Below, piece by piece: positions 51,892 through 52,411 of a stretch of DNA of 52,411 bases. The stretch spans positions 1 through 52,411 of the forward strand of contig AQSD01000006.1 of NCBI GenBank assembly GCA_000402755.1. The letters are read 5' to 3'. Under the pieces are notes generated by a model. That model saw only the letters and a list, made by a program, of their open reading frames with translations, did not search any database and had not been told where the DNA came from. Source of the stretch: Fidelibacterota bacterium SCGC AAA160-B08 (GTDB lineage Bacteria > Fidelibacterota > Marinisomatia > Marinisomatales > Marinisomataceae). A program made the position numbers and the translations under genes. Each line of letters opens with the position of its first letter. The first letter of the stretch is position 1.

Positions 51892-52411
51892 ATATTCTTA
51901 TTGCTGGAGGTACAGGTTTAATCGGATCCCGATTAGTTGATTCTTTAATAGCGCAAAATCATAACGTTGTTATTTTGTCGCGTAATCCATTAAAGCATAA
52001 AAATAAATTTCAAAGCAAGGTGAATTTCATTGATTGGAATGCTACGGATATAGAATTGTTAAAAAATATTGATGCCGTCATCAAATTAAGCGGAGAATCT
52101 GTAGCTCAATTATGGACAAAGTCTGTAAAAAATAGAATTTTAAATAGTAGAGTAGATCTCTCACAAAAATTGCTAGATTTTTTAAAAAGAAATCAAATAA
52201 ATAGTAATCTATTAATCAATGCATCTGCAATTGGATTCTATAGTAAAAAAGAAATGAATTCTAATGATGTAGTTGACGAATATTCTAATAGCGGAGATTC
52301 TTTTTTATCAAAAGTATGTCGATTAAACGAAGAATCTTGTAAAATATTTGATCAAGAAAATATGAGAGTTGTGCATCTTAGGATTGGAATGGTACTTACT
52401 CATAATTTTTC
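51888..52411 (+). CDS. TIGR01777-type NAD(P)-dependent epimerase/dehydratase (3' end outside window)
   Basis: The open frame runs from ATG 51888 to the window edge (174 codons seen, of roughly 290-300 expected). The N-terminus MNILIAGGTGLIGSRLVDSL is a Rossmann nucleotide-binding motif (GGTGLIG). Next come IKLSGESVAQLWTKSVKNRI, LLINASAIGFYS, and FLSKVCRLNEE, all in the order typical of the TIGR01777/YfcH family. The function of that family is unsettled. The start overlaps the previous stop by four bases. Confidence 0.9.
   Translation, partial: MNILIAGGTGLIGSRLVDSLIAQNHNVVILSRNPLKHKNKFQSKVNFIDWNATDIELLKNIDAVIKLSGESVAQLWTKSVKNRILNSRVDLSQKLLDFLKRNQINSNLLINASAIGFYSKKEMNSNDVVDEYSNSGDSFLSKVCRLNEESCKIFDQENMRVVHLRIGMVLTHNF

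Noticed and set aside
1..52411. CRISPR arrays, IS elements, phage genes, tRNA or rRNA genes
   Set aside because: No regular direct repeats, transposases, phage proteins or cloverleaf sequences were seen in the gaps, all of which are short.

Overview
This window is AT-rich, densely coded bacterial chromosome. No gap between genes exceeds about 210 bases, and many genes overlap at ATGA, TAATG or TTGA junctions. The gene content suggests a marine, aerobic, Gram-negative, proteorhodopsin-bearing bacterium of the FCB group. Marinimicrobia (SAR406) is my best guess and a marine Bacteroidota relative is the alternative. The supporting features are a TonB-dependent receptor with a carboxypeptidase-regulatory-like N-terminal domain, a secreted peptidase with dockerin-like repeats and a type IX secretion (T9SS)-like C-terminal sorting domain, a green-type proteorhodopsin, and a class II (B12-dependent) ribonucleotide reductase. 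The assignment is inferred from gene content only. No tRNA, rRNA, CRISPR array, insertion sequence or phage gene was seen.

Region 1 (1-27 kb, all + strand) is housekeeping. It runs ftsH (5' end cut off), folP, cdaA, a flavin-barrel/UbiA fusion, prfB with a canonical programmed +1 frameshift, lysS, a LolCDE-type lipoprotein exporter, and dnaK behind a sigma-54-like promoter. Next come a MoxR/DUF58 cluster, efp, accB, accC, gcvH, a Xer recombinase, a site-2 protease homologue, miaA, pyrB and pyrC. The region ends with the translation cluster rplM-rpsI-rpsB-tsf-pyrH-frr.

Region 2 (27-40 kb) is mixed. On the minus strand nrdJ overlaps a Trp-rich gene of unknown function, and its roughly 140-base leader holds two hairpins. 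On the plus strand lie a haloalkane-dehalogenase-like hydrolase, a fused indolepyruvate:ferredoxin oxidoreductase, an M43-like secreted peptidase and a threonine-dehydratase-like enzyme. A MATE exporter and a periplasmic MsrB lie on the minus strand.

Region 3 (40-52.4 kb) holds a large TonB receptor closed by a strong terminator. It is followed by a MaoC / phosphatase / acyl-CoA dehydrogenase / APH-kinase cassette that resembles the split halves of ACAD10/11, a family linked to 4-hydroxyacid breakdown. A shared bidirectional terminator separates this cassette from the convergent proteorhodopsin gene. The rhodopsin promoter overlaps a perfect 10-bp-arm palindrome. Divergent from it is a flavin-binding oxidase-like gene, followed by a tightly coupled operon of lipid and redox genes. 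Two unannotated single-helix microproteins (33 and 34 aa) are embedded in that operon, each overlapping both neighbours. The operon runs off the right edge in a TIGR01777-type epimerase.

The most interesting items are the coupled microproteins, the 4-hydroxyacyl-CoA-like cassette, the sigma-54-like dnaK promoter, the nrdJ leader with its overlapping unknown gene, the flavin-barrel/UbiA fusion, and the palindrome at the rhodopsin promoter. I saw no defence system or other clearly new multi-gene machine.
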